64,000 nucleotides of DNA from Cladocopium goreaui (GCA_947184155.2 CAMXCT020001629.1:62001-126000), one strand, 5' to 3'; shown: positions 17,571 through 29,322, counted from the stretch's first letter. The notes: a model not told the origin generated them from the sequence alone. Made by a program: numbers and translations.

Positions 17571-18133
17571 GCCAACCACCTCTGTCCATCCAAATGATCA
17601 CTGGACTATAAGATGTGTATCGTCTTTGTGAACAGATGATCAGGAAAAGGACCAACTGAGTGGACTCTGAGCGAGGCAGTAGACTAATTCGCTTAGGTCC
17701 AAGATTTTCATTATTCCCAATCTGCATGAAATTCTGCACAGTGCACGTGAATTCGTTAGTTAGCGTTGTAAATCTTTGGTGGCGAAGCGGTCCACTTCTC
17801 CCGTCGGGTGAGTGACCTGCTTAGCCGACGCAGAAAAGTAGATGTTAGCTAGCAATAATTCGCGATGTACAGCTTGAAGACGCGCCATTGCATCGACAGC
17901 CATGGAGTAGGCGAACCCGGAACCATTATTCCCGTCGGGTATGTGGGAAAGGGGGAGCCGAATGGCAGGCTTTATGTAAATAGGCGTAATTCAAGTAGCA
18001 GAAGCCATTTAATTCAAAGTTCCCTCTCTCGTGCCCGTGGTCCGAAGGACACCACGGACATGGGGGGTGTCAAAGGGAACTCAGCGGTACCACACATATA
18101 TCATGTGGTATGTAAATAGCATTTGCATGGGAC
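17571..18133 (+). other. 3' flank of the giant copia element (possible UTR/LTR, no gene)
   Basis: No credible ORF follows the TAG at 17568-17570. The stretch has two copies of the palindromic 9-mer CCCGTCGGG (17800-17808, 17931-17939), a motif also present in the coding part (5789, 15812). A 3' LTR is expected here, but its 5' partner is outside the window, so its borders cannot be set. Confidence 0.5.
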
Positions 18134-18149
18134 GCCATTTTGGCTCAAG
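18134..18149 (+). other. Relic of the dinoflagellate spliced leader (DinoSL)
   Basis: GCCATTTTGGCTCAAG is an exact match to the last 16 of the 22 bases of DinoSL; the six bases before it match at only two positions. Such relics arise when a trans-spliced mRNA is reverse transcribed and reinserted. Here it lies 564 bases past the end of a copia ORF, in the same orientation. Confidence 0.8.
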
Positions 18150-18628
18150 CGCCCATTGTGAGGAAAACAGTTGCGCACCGTGTGCCATGTCTTGAGGGGG
18201 CTCGGCAACATCCAGCACAACAGGTACGATCAATTGAAACGATATCCAGGACAAGGATCTATTTGTTCACATATATATATATAATTAGAGATTCAATAGA
18301 TTTGAATTGAAGATAAATAGATTGATTGGATTATGTTTAAGTCTAGTAGTATGCCAGTAGTGTGTACATATACGAGATTGCCTGGAGAATTTGCGGTGTG
18401 CCTTGTCTGGAGTGTGGGACAGCAAGGTGAAACCTCATGTGGCCTCCGTAGTAATCAAAGACATTCTGGACATGTTTGATTTGGCAAATCCCAAGATGTA
18501 TACACAGTATGGCCCCATATGTCCATGTTTAATTTCAAATAAAACCCTTCAACACTTGGAATGGAAATCAGACTTCACCCTTGTCCAGGATCCCCAACCC
18601 TCACATTTTTTTTTGCCCACAAGGCCCA

Positions 18629-18780
18629 ATGGCGACCCAGGCGAAGACCTCGCAGAACATCACCTTCTCCGATTTGGTGAACATGGTCCTGGGAATGCGG
18701 GGCTCCAACCCTGCCACGGTGAAGGATTGTCACTTGGCGGGTGGCAGGAACTTGGTGATCTCGGGATACTTCAAGAAAGG
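18629..18780 (+). CDS. Candidate exon, ion-channel C-terminal-like (TFSDLVNMVLGMRG...ATVKD)
   Basis: From ATG 18629 the frame encodes about 50 residues with NITFSDLVNMVLGMRGSNPA followed by TVKD. This pattern resembles the segment after the pore in dinoflagellate voltage-gated cation channels (recollection of the family). GC content is well above the flanks. The conserved part ends near 18730; the rest may be intron. No pore or voltage-sensor exon is visible nearby, so this could be an exon of a gene whose other exons I cannot place, or a gene relic. Confidence 0.4.
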
Positions 18781-18849
18781 GGGGACTATTGGATATGGAA
18801 GGAGCTTGCCGATATGGTGTATTTATATTATATATATACATATATGTGA

Positions 18850-20502
18850 ATGTCTGTGTGTGTGTGCGCGTTTGTTTATTTTTATTCATTTATTTGTTTG
18901 TTTATTTATTTATTTTTTTTGATGATCATTTTTATTATCTTAGTTATTTAATATATATTATGTCACCATGTTTACATGATGTTATCTGCGTATCATACCA
19001 ATCATGCGGGTGGGTGTCAAGAAACATGATGTTTGGCACATGATTGCGCCTGAAAATTGGATGGTTTTACCACTGGTCCCACCACTGGTGTCCCAAATTG
19101 GGACCCATTTGAGTTGAGCCTTAGCCATTTACCCTCTGGTAATTTAACATAGTTATTGAAAATGAGCATTTATAGTGGATTTTCCCATGAAAAATGGTGA
19201 TTTTCCATAGTTACGTTAGTTTACCAGAGGGTATCCTATGAATTTCCATGTGCATGTCCATTATTTTCATCTTCGCCAGACGTGCCCCCCCCCATGAGCC
19301 GGCACGGAGCTTCATGAAATAACGTACCAGGCACCATCATAGAGTCATAGAAGACACCATTGATGTTGAAGGAGATTCTCTCGTGTATGTGCTTAACATA
19401 TTATAGATATTCTATTGGCAGTCAGAAATACGTTTTATTTTCCATCCGACCTAGAGGCATGCCCGCAGCGACCCAAGATCTGGAGACCAGTTGAAATCAT
19501 GAACCAGATATGTTAACCATGTGCAGATATGTTACCCTCTGGTCATCAACTATGGTCTGCTAGGAAACCCCCTATGTTTTTCCATGATTTTCTCATCGAT
19601 GCCGATTGTTTTTTTTTTTTTTTCTGAGATTTCGCAGCGACCCGCCAAGTTTGATGACAAAGGAGGGTATTTGTTCATCAATATCCCATTCATCACCATT
19701 CATCCCGTGATTATCCCTATCAAACATGATTGAGCCAGGTATTTTTACATATTAACCTTCTGAAATTCGAGCCTTTTGCTGAGGCAAGGAGCAGATCCGG
19801 GTCACCAACAGTTTGATCAAACGCTGCTTCGGCGATTTGTACGACGAATTGGATCAGAAATTCCAGCGCCTCGATGCAGAGCCGGGAGATTCCTAGGGAG
19901 TAGACTACCATGGAATAAAATACGTACTGGTTGATCATGGGTTGATAATGGTATCATAAGCTATTAATGGTGGATGATAATTTGGTTGATAATCATTTGA
20001 TGATCAGATAAATGGATATATATATATATATTATATATATATATATATGCGGGTTATTGGGTTATTTGATGATTGATAATGATGAATCCTGTCCCCCCAA
20101 TATTGAATAACCCCCAATCCTGGATCCCCAATTCATGACTAGATCCACTACGAAGTCCTGAAGTTCGGATTGGGGGTCCATATGGGGACGGATAGTGCCA
20201 TCAAGTCCCCTCCAAGGTGGAACAGCTGTGTCTTGAAAGTGGGGGTTTGGAAGTTCCAACCTGAAAGGGCTCCAGTAACCGCCACACTGAAAAATTGTCC
20301 GGGGTACGAGATCGGAAGTGTGCATTGTGGTACCAGGTACGAATCGTTTTATCTCTCACTTCCAGTGAAATGGATGAGTATGAGAATAATGTGGTACTGT
20401 ACTGCATCCCCAAATAGAGTTTACTGCAGTACGATTGCCATTGGGTGGATACACCACAGACACACAAAAAAGCAGCACTTGCTGCATAGGTGAACGCACC
20501 AG
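18850..20502. other. AT-rich non-coding stretch with simple repeats and one MITE
   Basis: Contains TG/TA and TTTA tracts (18830-18960), the MITE at 19130-19233, a T15 run near 19611 and a (TA)n block at 20015-20048. No credible exon was seen. Confidence 0.6.
19130..19233 (+). mobile_element. MITE family 1, complete copy
   Basis: A 104-base palindromic element beginning TACCCTCTGGTAA and ending TTACCAGAGGGTA. The terminal inverted repeats are about 27 bases, with a TA at each outer end as in Tc1/mariner-type (Stowaway-like) MITEs. No coding capacity. Confidence 0.85.
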
Positions 20503-20594
20503 GCATCATGGCCCCAAGGCAAATGCGAACGGAGATACAAAACAGTCTGGACAACGATGCGGACTACGATGATGAGGACTGGAGAAGCTGGCAG
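20503..20594 (+). CDS. Candidate small exon, acidic (MAPRQMRTEIQNSL...)
   Basis: Bounded by CAG|G and CAG|GTCAAT. It encodes MAPRQMRTEIQNSL, then a DNDADYDDEDW cluster, with no stop. With the next exon it would make an acidic cytosolic segment. Parent gene unknown; it may belong with the channel-like exon upstream. Confidence 0.4.
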
Positions 20595-20821
20595 GTCAAT
20601 GGCAGGTCAATGGGTGCGCTATAAATTGGCTATAATGCTTTGCCATTTTGATGGAAGATCCGGTCGCTAAATCTGAGTTCTGTTCAGGTTGAAGCTGGTT
20701 CAATCCTAAGGTTGACCCAAGGCCCCATGTTCAGTGGTCCACCCTGCCACTTTTTACGATGTGTGTTCCCTTGGTTTGATCCCCATGTTTGACGGCTTAA
20801 AACTGTTTTTTTGCGGGTGAG

Positions 20822-20891
20822 GATTACGACGTGACACAGTCCGCACAGTTCGAAGTCATGGACGTGGAAGCTGTGGATCTGTCGCATTTGG
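20822..20891 (+). CDS. Candidate small exon (DYDVTQSAQFEVMDVEAVDL)
   Basis: Acceptor GTGAG|GATTAC and donor G|GTACG frame 70 bases that read DYDVTQSAQFEVMDVEAVDL, then SHLG. The splice pattern, including the G after AG, is as in the neighbouring exons. Function not recognised. Confidence 0.4.
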
Positions 20892-21650
20892 GTACGTTGA
20901 ACTCGACGGTTGGACAATGAAAGAAGCAAGGGCTCCGAGGGTTTGTACAAAAGTCAACTTGCAACAGGAATTTGTTGCCCCGTTTAAGAGCCAACACAGA
21001 ATGACAAATGTTGCTCATTGTTCTTTGAGACGAAAGCCAACTACGGGTGAAGTTTGTTTACGATTGTTTACCTATTTCTAACCATCTCCAAACATCAAGA
21101 GTGTTTCTTTGGAAAGTGGCAGCTGAACGGAATGACGTTGCTTGTGGACCTGTGTAATAGCATGGACAGTCGCTGCAAATGCAGCACACTGTCTTTGCCT
21201 GGGAATGGCACTCGGATGTCAAGCAACCGGGTGCTTTTTGTGCTGTGGCGCAACTCGCGGTCATAGCCCCAAACATGGCGAAGCCTGGACTGCCAGGGAA
21301 TCAGGGACCTTGCCACTCATGACCATGGAATCTTGTAATGGAACCAATGGGGTCGACAGGGGATGTGTTTGAAAATGAGGGTACCCTGTAGTTACTGCAC
21401 ACTTAATAGCTCCAATTAGATCCAGTTCGATGGTTGAGAAAATCATACGTTACCCATCTTTCCCCATTCAAGTTATATGGGAGTTTACGGTTCAGCTCAT
21501 CGTTGGACACCCTCATGCGACCATTGCCACATATTGCCACTGGATCCCAGCCGGACTCGCCACTTCACTATTTCGTACAGTACTTGGTGTGATTTTTTGT
21601 GGTCCCGATGGTCCCGGTTTGGTGAGGTTTTTGTTGACCAATGTTGACCA

Positions 21651-21757
21651 TACCCTCTGTTAAACTAACATAGCTATGGGTTAAATCACCATTTTTCATG
21701 GGAAAATCCACTATAAATAGCCATGTTCAATAGCTATTTTGACATAACCAGAGGGTA
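21651..21757 (-). mobile_element. MITE family 1, diverged copy
   Basis: Opposite orientation to the 19130 copy: TACCCTCTGTTAAACTAACA at the left and ACCAGAGGGTA at the right, with the shared core (TTTTTCATGGGAAAATCCAC). About 107 bases, with several changes in the right arm. Confidence 0.75.
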
Positions 21758-21853
21758 TTTCAAGCTGCTTGGTAGTTGACCCGTCCTTCGGATGTGAGTC
21801 CTTAAGGGATGATCCCAACTGACCGCGAAGCGCGAAGCTTGGCGAAGCCCCAG

Positions 21854-22435
21854 GCGGCGCTGTGAAGTTCGAAGTGGAGCCGCCCTTGCCTCCAGGTTGC
21901 CCCGATGTTCAGTCATTGACTAGGGGATACATATTAGCATTATATAATTATATATATATATATATTATACATAATTACATAATTATGTGTGTGTGCCTGA
22001 TTGTAATTGATGATATATATATTTATACACACACACATATATATATATATATATATGTATATGTGTGTGTGTGTGGGGATATGTATGAAAACACAAGGCA
22101 ACAAACACTGGGGATATTTGCTCGGTTGTTTTTCGCTACCTGTGTATGTCCTTTCGTTTTTTCCATCCTGAGATGATCAATTCAGGCGTTCATTTTGGCA
22201 TGAGGAACTTTGATATTTCGTGTGTCGTGCTCAATAAGTGTCGGTCACAAGAAAACTGACTGGGGGTTTTCCATATATTGGGAATAAGAATCCCAACTGA
22301 CTAATAATAATATATAATAAATTATAATAATCCATATATTGAAACCACCAACCAGAAAACTGCCATCAGTCGAGGGAGCCCCTGCAGGCCTCACCTTGAA
22401 CCCGGCCACTGGAACCATCAGCGGGCAACCAGCAC
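21854..22435 (+). CDS. Two candidate exons of a protein with a HePIG (putative Ig-like) motif
   Basis: Exon A, 21854-21895 (CAG|GCGG ... CCAG|GTTGCC), reads GAVKFEVEPPLPP. Exon B, 22370-about 22435 (CATCAG|TCGAGG), reads EGAPAGLTLNPATGTISGQP. The exons join in phase across CCA G|TC. The order F-x-V-x-P-LP...P-GL-L-x-TG-ISG-P is the classic HePIG signature of extracellular Ig-like repeats. The intron contains the MITE-2 copy at 22256-22358. The rest of the gene was not located. Confidence 0.5.
22256..22358 (+). mobile_element. MITE family 2, diverged copy
   Basis: The right arm, GAAACCACCAACCAG, matches the family. The left arm (CTGACTGGGGGTTTTCC) is degenerate. The core CCATATATTGGGAAT...ATCCCAACTGACTAAT is shared with the copy at 54692, and an AT-rich expansion lies in the middle. 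Confidence 0.6.
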
Positions 22436-22551
22436 CTTGGATGAGCCGGATTTCCAAAACTGGAGGAGCCGGATATCATCGGATAGATAGATCCCAATAA
22501 TAGATGGAGATAAACTATTATTAGTGGTTAATAATAATAATAGATAGATCC

Positions 22552-22624
22552 CAATATACCATTATTAGTGGTTAATAATAGATATTGATAGATATTGATA
22601 TTAACCACTAATAATGGTATATTG
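22552..22624. repeat. Perfect hairpin, 26-base arms
   Basis: Arms CAATATACC...GGTTAATA and TATTAACC...GGTATATTG are exact reverse complements over 26 bases, around an AT-rich loop of about 20 bases. A partial third copy (ATTATTAGTGGTTAATAATA) lies just upstream at 22516. Confidence 0.8.
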
Positions 22625-23239
22625 ACCACTAATTATCGTTGATAATGGGGATCTTAACCCCTCGTAATACGGTTATGTCATGTTGTCTATTTTCCGACAA
22701 TTAATTTGTTATATGGCTGTGGACAAACACCATCAAAATTGGGTAACATGGGCCATACCTTCCATGGCGATGTTGAATTACTAGAATCACTAGAGGGTAG
22801 ATCCCAATTCCACTGTTTCTATGTGGTTCTAATGAATCATGAAGTTTGAGAAAGTTTGGGAGTTTGGGCGTCCCAAATTTCAAGAAGCCGATGACGAAAA
22901 AAATGTGCCCTTGTTCCAGGCGATTAGGAAATGCGTCCCTTTTCATCAATGCTAAGGGCGTTCATGAAATGTGGTTCGTAGTCCAAAAAACATGCGCGTA
23001 CCTTGTTTGAGTCTGTTGATATATATATATATATGTATATGTATATGTGTGTGTGTATACATATGGTACAAACTGTAGAATGATTGTATATATTGTATAT
23101 ATTGATGGTGCGTCTGAATATTTTGGAGCGTTTTCTCGAAATGGCTTCTCAACAGTTGGTGCACATAAAGATATATTTGCATACATAATTATGCATGTTG
23201 CATGTGTATGTGTATAGATATGTGTGTGCTATATCGCAG

Positions 23240-23330
23240 GCGGTGTATCCAACGGATTCCAGGAGCCGTTTGTGGTTGCCAAACCACCAGCTGGGTATCC
23301 AAATACTGGGCCCACAAGAATTTGCAATTG
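23240..23330 (+). CDS. Candidate small exon (91 bases)
   Basis: Strong signals on both sides: acceptor ATATCGCAG|GCGG and donor TTG|GTAAGTCC. One frame is open throughout (AVYPTDSRSRLWLPNHQLGI, then QILGPQEFAI). A second frame (GVSNGFQEPFVVAKPPAGYP) also reads well and, given its proline pattern, might be the true one. Parent gene unknown. Confidence 0.4.
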
Positions 23331-23615
23331 GTAAGTCCTAAACCATCCATCTTTTTCGGGACTGATCATGTTGACCCGTACCCAAATTCATAGTAATCAT
23401 ATAGTACATATCCAAGAATCCATGGTATGTTTCTTCAACCCACCATCTTTGTAGGTTTCATTGGGCCCTAAAAATCCCGCCTGTCTCGGCCCTGGTTTTT
23501 TCACTGTCCGGGTCTTAGGTGGCCGCGGTAGCGGAGAGGAGCTACTGCATCAAGGTGTAGATGGGAACCTCTGGAACTTGGATAGGAGCCATGAAAAAAA
23601 TCATGAAAATTGCCA

Positions 23616-23719
23616 TACCCTCTGGTAATTTAACATAGCTATTGAAAATGGCAATTTATAGTGGATTTTCCCATTAAAAATGGTGATTTTCCATAGTTAA
23701 GTTAGTTTACCAGAGGGTA
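23616..23719 (+). mobile_element. MITE family 1, complete copy
   Basis: 104 bases, near-identical to the 19130 copy, with TACCCTCTGGTAA/TTACCAGAGGGTA ends and the same core GTGGATTTTCCCAT.AAAAAT. Confidence 0.85.
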
Positions 23720-25350
23720 AATTGCAGGAGAAAATGATGTTCAGCCATCTATTGCAATTGGGGATGCCCCTTCTTTTAAGATGACCTTTGCAATTCAGAT
23801 CATTCAGGGGCAATGATGATTCAACCATCAAATTAAGGCTGTTTCCCTGTCATTTTCAGACAAACACATTTCCATATGTCCATATGACGGCCACTTGGGT
23901 AAAATGGTGCATAAATCCCTTGGGATTTTTGGGAGTGTTCCCATATGTTTCAGACGTAGAGCTAAAAATTACGAACATGTTCATATACCGCTAAGCTACT
24001 GTACATAACTCTGTGTTGGTTCATACTTACAACTTACAAGCTTTACTCTGAAACTCAGATATCTGATGATTTTGTATCTCCTTATCTCGGCATGCTTGCT
24101 GGCTCCGTGTCTTTCAAACAATACTCTACAGTGAATTCACATACCTATGGAAACCCGAATGGACAATCCATGTCCATTAATCGCAATTAATGGACATAGA
24201 TTGTCCATATCTATATATGTTCGTGTGCGGGGGTGGGTAAGTCACGAAAAAACACAATTTTGGTTTGTCTGATTAATAGATATATTAATACCAAAAAAAA
24301 ACAAAATTAAAAATGTCTGATGGTTTATCATGGTTTTCTCTACTATAACCATAATTAACGGCCCCTTCCCCATGTTTGGACAAACCCAAATCTGATCGCG
24401 TTACATATTTGTATCATTGCTATTCCATATAACATATATCTGTTCGAAATGTTTATAAAGTACAAATATCCCCATCAAAAAACCGCAGGAATAGCCTCTT
24501 TATCCCAGGAATCAACCCAGTTTATAAGCCATATGTTTGGTTAAAAACGCGCAGGAAACAGCCCATAGAAATCCCATGATTTTCCCAGGCCATAGCCTCT
24601 ACAGAGCTGGTGCTGCGAGTGCCGATGTCGGATTGGGAAATGGCATGGAGATGTCATGGAAATGTCAGAAAACCACGATTTTTACGGATTTTTACTGCTA
24701 GGATTTTACTGTTCTATCCTTTTTTTACCCATTTTGGGGGTTTGCTTCATATTTTTCTGAACAGAGAGGGAGTGAGACAATATCATGCATTGTAGTTGAT
24801 TTAGACTTATATAATTTGAAGTTATTCGAGACCATATGATATCATTTAACTTCATTTGTTTGTATGATTGTGTATTTTGATTATATATACCATATTCTGT
24901 CATTGGCTGTCCGGCAATTCACTTGCTGATACCTTGAACACTAGTTGCGAAGATGTTTCCTACTCGACATGGTCATTTTGGGTACTACCTTAGTACTTTG
25001 GAGGGTTTGGAACTTTCTGGCTCCACCACTATACTAGGTGTTTATTGTTTTGAATTATGTTTATGTTAAAAATGGCCATGCATGTTTATTTATATATATA
25101 TATACATGTGCGTGTGCGTGTTTGTGCGTGAATGTATACATCCATATATACAAACATATGTATACACATATATGTATACGATATAAATATAGATATATTT
25201 AAGCTTATACATACCTACATATGCATATGCATATCCAGATAGATCGATAGATAGATAGGTAGGCAGATAGATAGATAGATAGAGTCTGTATCATTATGGC
25301 CCATCGCATTTGCCAGTTGGGTTTGGAGGCTTGAGCCATGGGGTGCCCAG
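23720..25350. other. AT-rich non-coding stretch
   Basis: Non-coding, with A/T runs and TA/CA/GATA microsatellites (25080-25280). No supported exon. Confidence 0.55.
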
Positions 25351-25469
25351 GTAGACGAACCCGAAGTCGAAGAACCCGAAGGAGATGTCGTGGAGAAAGT
25401 GTCCATCAACGAGGCGCCAGCTGACAGGTGTGTGTTTGCGGCTCCCCCGACTGAAGAGGAGCTTGGATG
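25351..25469 (+). CDS. Candidate exon, acidic (VDEPEVEEPEGDVVEKVSIN...)
   Basis: Between CCCAG|GTAGAC and GGATG|GTAAAT the frame is open: VDEPEVEEPEGDVVEKVSIN, then EAPADRCVFAAPPTEEELG. High Glu and Pro and raised GC support coding. A short candidate exon (AG|GATTTCGCAACACAACTGG, DFATQLEAAES) follows at 25685. Function not recognised. Confidence 0.4.
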
Positions 25470-25492
25470 GTAAATATCAAAGGTTCATAGAG

Positions 25493-25580
25493 TATAATAA
25501 TGGTATAATAATGGTATAATAATGGTATAATAATGGTATAATAATGGTCAATAATGGTATAATAATGGTATAATAATGGT
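25493..25580 (+). repeat. 11-base minisatellite TATAATAATGG, about 8 copies
   Basis: Nearly perfect head-to-tail copies with one short variant unit (GTCAATAATGG). It lies directly after the candidate exon ending at 25469. Confidence 0.9.
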
Positions 25581-25725
25581 ATGAAAGGTCATCTCATATC
25601 TGTGAAAATAAGGTCATAAGGATTCATAAGGTATAAAACTTCATGATGTCCTTCAATCCGTTGTGTTTAGTCCTGTGACCCCCAGGATTTCGCAACACAA
25701 CTGGAAGCTGCCGAGTCCTAAGAGC

Positions 25726-28640
25726 ACTGCAGCTGTCAAGCATATCACGCATGGTGTACTAGGCCAGAGATTTTTTGGTTTCCACTATGTCGAAAGCCAC
25801 CCCCCTGGGCTGCTGGTTTGCCAAGGTTACACAGATTGAGAACATGCTCCCAGAACCACCTAAGATCAGGCAGCTTCAGCTGTCACCACAGCTGGGGGTT
25901 GTGGATGTTGTCGGCTTTCACTAGCTGAACCAAGGGAGGGCCCCTTAGATCGGATGTAGCTGTCCAATAACATCCAATAACTACAGGAAAAAATGTGCCT
26001 GAAGTTGATGATGTGAACCTGTTCGCAGACACAGTAGAACCAAGGAAAACCATAGTTCTTACACAAGAATAAAGAAAGGTACCAACGAAGTTTTGAGTCC
26101 ACATGCCCATGGTGGTTGGACGCAATGGTCCCACATACCCATGTGCATTTGAAGCATCAAACTTTGGATCGTCAGGGGGTCTTATGGTGACTGGATGATT
26201 TGGATGGTCAGAGCCTTAGTGCTTTCGAGATTTTATCGCAGTTTGAAGCTACCTTAGTCCTTGGGAATCCAAGGGGGTCCTCAGATATCGGACAGTCCAA
26301 GCGATCCAAGGTGCACAGGGCTCATTTGGACGATCCAACTCTGGTGGATTTCAACTTTGGCAACATGCCACTTGGTATCCACTTGAGCAGATGAGGCCAT
26401 CAGAATCTGATTTGGGAGCCATGCTCGCATGAAACATGCCATATCTGGGTATTGCCCACCGACTGCTGCGGGCCAATCATTGTGGCACATGGATTTGTTC
26501 CCCTTGGAAAGTGCTTTTTTTTTAACAATGGCCTTTGCGACGTCCATTTGCTGAACTGTTCAGTCTTTGTCATGTAGTGTATGTGTGACAGTTGTGGCCC
26601 AATGCCTTTTACGCGAAGTGACGATACTTGTTCTTCATATTTCATTTTCACACGTTGGTGCCCCAACTGCCAATGTTCGGTGAAATTGAAATGGAAGCGG
26701 CAGCGGGCAAAGCAAACTGGAACATCTCCAATGTGTTTTTTTCCCAGAAATGAGGTGTGCCACAAAACTCCTGGATGAATCGTCAGGTTCCCCATGAAGA
26801 TGACCAGTTTTGAGCATCCCAAATTCCACATCCCACACTCTCATTATATAGATATATACACATAATATTAATTAATATTATATAATTACATATGTATATA
26901 TATATATATCATGGCATATTCACCAGCAGAATTCAACCCTTTCTCTCAAACCAGTGATGGTTTCGTAGCTCTTTTCCCATGGACTTCCACGGCTTGAGGC
27001 ACATGCCGCCGGCGCACCTTGAGCCGCGGATCGCTCCGAAGTTGGTGGATGCCATGGGGAGGCCGTAGCTGCCGAAGTTGGCCATCCGATGGGACCATAA
27101 TTTGGCCGTCACTCAGATTGGTGAAGGATATTGAATGATTATAATTGATTTTGCATAGATAATTGAATTTTTATATCGATAATTATGGAATAATTATAGA
27201 TAGATATATATATATATATAGGTTTTCAATGGTTGAACATGGTTGCCCAGCATTTTCAGTCACATAGGTATCTACTTGGGCCAAACAAGCCATGAAGGGG
27301 ATGGTTCGGCTGGAAACATGTCAATTGCTGAAGTATCACCCCCGTCCGGCGTACAAAAATAAAATGGGGGGGCAGGAGCCCCTTTTTTAAAATAAAAAAA
27401 ATAAAAATAAAATGAAAATAAAATGGGTCAGACCCCAGCATTTTATTTTGTGGGTGCATTTTATTTTTTGAGGTGCCTAACCCATCAAGTTAACTGACAG
27501 AGATAGCATGATAGCAAAGATGCACAGCTGTGAGCGGTCTGATCATTTTGTGAAACATTCGAGAGATTTGGAATTACTTGGACATTAACTTCGAAAATGG
27601 GTTGGCCCCCCTCATTTTCTATTGCCTTCCTTGGTCAACAAAAGACACACGGGCAGCTTACAGCAGCCAATGAGATTTCTTAAGTTTATTTATAGTTATT
27701 TGTATCTTTTCTAGAAACCGTCCAGATGTCAGAAGTGGAACCAATTATATATATATTATATTGATCGAAATCCGCGCAATTTTTCCTTCTGTTGGCACGT
27801 GAAAAGGCTAAACAAGACTAAACAAAACTAAAAATGCCGGAGCCCGAGGTCCAACAGTTGCCAATTGTAGGTCCAACAGTGGCCAGGTGGAGGGTGCCTG
27901 ACGTCATTTTCTTTTTGTACCTGTCCATTGTATTTTACTTGGGTTTTCCTATCTTACCTTATGCCCTCTCATTTTATTGGCATTTTTTCCTTAGGCCCCT
28001 CCATTTTATTTTATTTTTTTAGGGGTTCCACCCCACCCCCTGGCAACAGACGAGGGTAAGTATCTGGGCAGTTCCCAAATCAGAAATAGGAATCCCAACA
28101 TTTTCGGGTATCCCCCATGTTCAAATGTTGGGTGCATGAGTTCCCTGAAATAAATTCTTGGATGCGTTTTGCTAGCTAAATAGATGATTTGACGATTTAT
28201 TCTTCCACTTTTGTGGAAGATTAGGCTATTAAAATCCCCAAGATCAAGCCAGTTGATCATAGTTGATCCCCACATTACCTACGTAGAGGTGTTCAGAGTG
28301 GATTGGAAGGATCCAAGAGTTGAATCCTCTTTGAATGTCTTTGAATGGATCCCAGCTCAAGGCACGTGTTTTGAGGCTCCCGGAATCCAACCTGGCAATG
28401 GAAATCCCTCACTTACATCTCTTGATACTGGTAGATGATTTTAAGATATTTTAAGTATACATATATATATATGTGTGTGTGTGTGTGTTTGTGTGTTTGT
28501 GTGTGGAGAGGACTGGAAGTTCCAATTGCCAGAAAAGACATATATATATATATATACATATTATATATATATACATATTATATATATATCATATGATATA
28601 CAATGATGCTATATGATACTCGTACTTCCTGGGTACCTCT
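25726..28640. other. Non-coding stretch, weak exon hints only
   Basis: Mostly AT-rich with TA repeats (26850-26920, 27195-27220) and T/A runs at 27380-27470. A GC-rich island at 26970-27075 is open on both strands (minus: NFGSYGLPMASTNFGAIRG; plus: PMDFHGLRHMPPAHLEPRIA), and neither strand can be preferred. Confidence 0.5.
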
Positions 28641-28651
28641 TTCTGCCGCAG

Positions 28652-28722
28652 GAACACACACATCGAGGTGCTCACTTTGTCCAACTCCAATCTGCAGAAG
28701 GTTCTGCGGCCGATTTTTTCTC
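28652..28722 (+). CDS. Candidate leucine-rich-repeat exon 1
   Basis: Acceptor CTGCCGCAG|GAACAC opens NTHIEVLTLSNSNLQKVLRP, then IFS. L-x2-L-x-L and the alternating pattern fit an RI-type leucine-rich repeat. The donor is not clear. Probably the same gene as the next two entries. Confidence 0.4.
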
Positions 28723-28772
28723 GTTGAAAGGCTCAAGGTCTCCTAACGACTGACCCGATCCCTTATCATGTC

Positions 28773-28867
28773 AATGGAGGTACTGTACCATATAAGGCCA
28801 TTTTTGTTGGGGGATATCCCCTTACATAGGCCTTACATAGGCCTTATATATGGTAGGTACCTCCATT
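28773..28867. mobile_element. Palindromic MITE-like element
   Basis: Arms AATGGAGGTAC..TACCATAT and ATATATGGTAGGTACCTCCATT are inverted repeats of about 25 bases around a short centre with GGCCTTACATA direct repeats. Single copy in the window. Confidence 0.6.
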
Positions 28868-29183
28868 TTAGGATCCTGAATTTCCCATTGATCATCTGAT
28901 GATTTGGAATGATTTGGAATGGGGCAAATCACCAAACAATACCAAAGATGAATGATTCTTGGTTTCAAGATGTTTCAAGCAAATTTGATCGAAGACACCA
29001 CTAAGATTCAAGATGGATGAAGTGCCATCCCCAGGAACGGTTCAAAGGAACTTCTATTTCCAGGTAATTAAGACCAATGAAAGTCATGTTCCCGGTGAGT
29101 CAACGTGAACTAATTACGTAGTAATTAGTTTTTTTTTTAGTTATGTCTTTAATTAAAAAAAGAAACACATGGAAAATTCCATC

Positions 29184-29287
29184 TACCCTCTGGTAAACTA
29201 ACATAACTATGGAACATCACCATTTTTAATGGGAAAATCCACTATAAATTGCCATTTTCAATAGCTATGTTAGTTTACCGTAGGGTA
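29184..29287 (-). mobile_element. MITE family 1, complete copy
   Basis: Same family in reverse orientation (TACCCTCTGGTAAACTAACA left, TTTACCGTAGGGTA right). The right end has a short change. Confidence 0.8.
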
Positions 29288-29322
29288 AATATAGAGTTGC
29301 ATCTTGCGCCTGTTCCGCTGAC

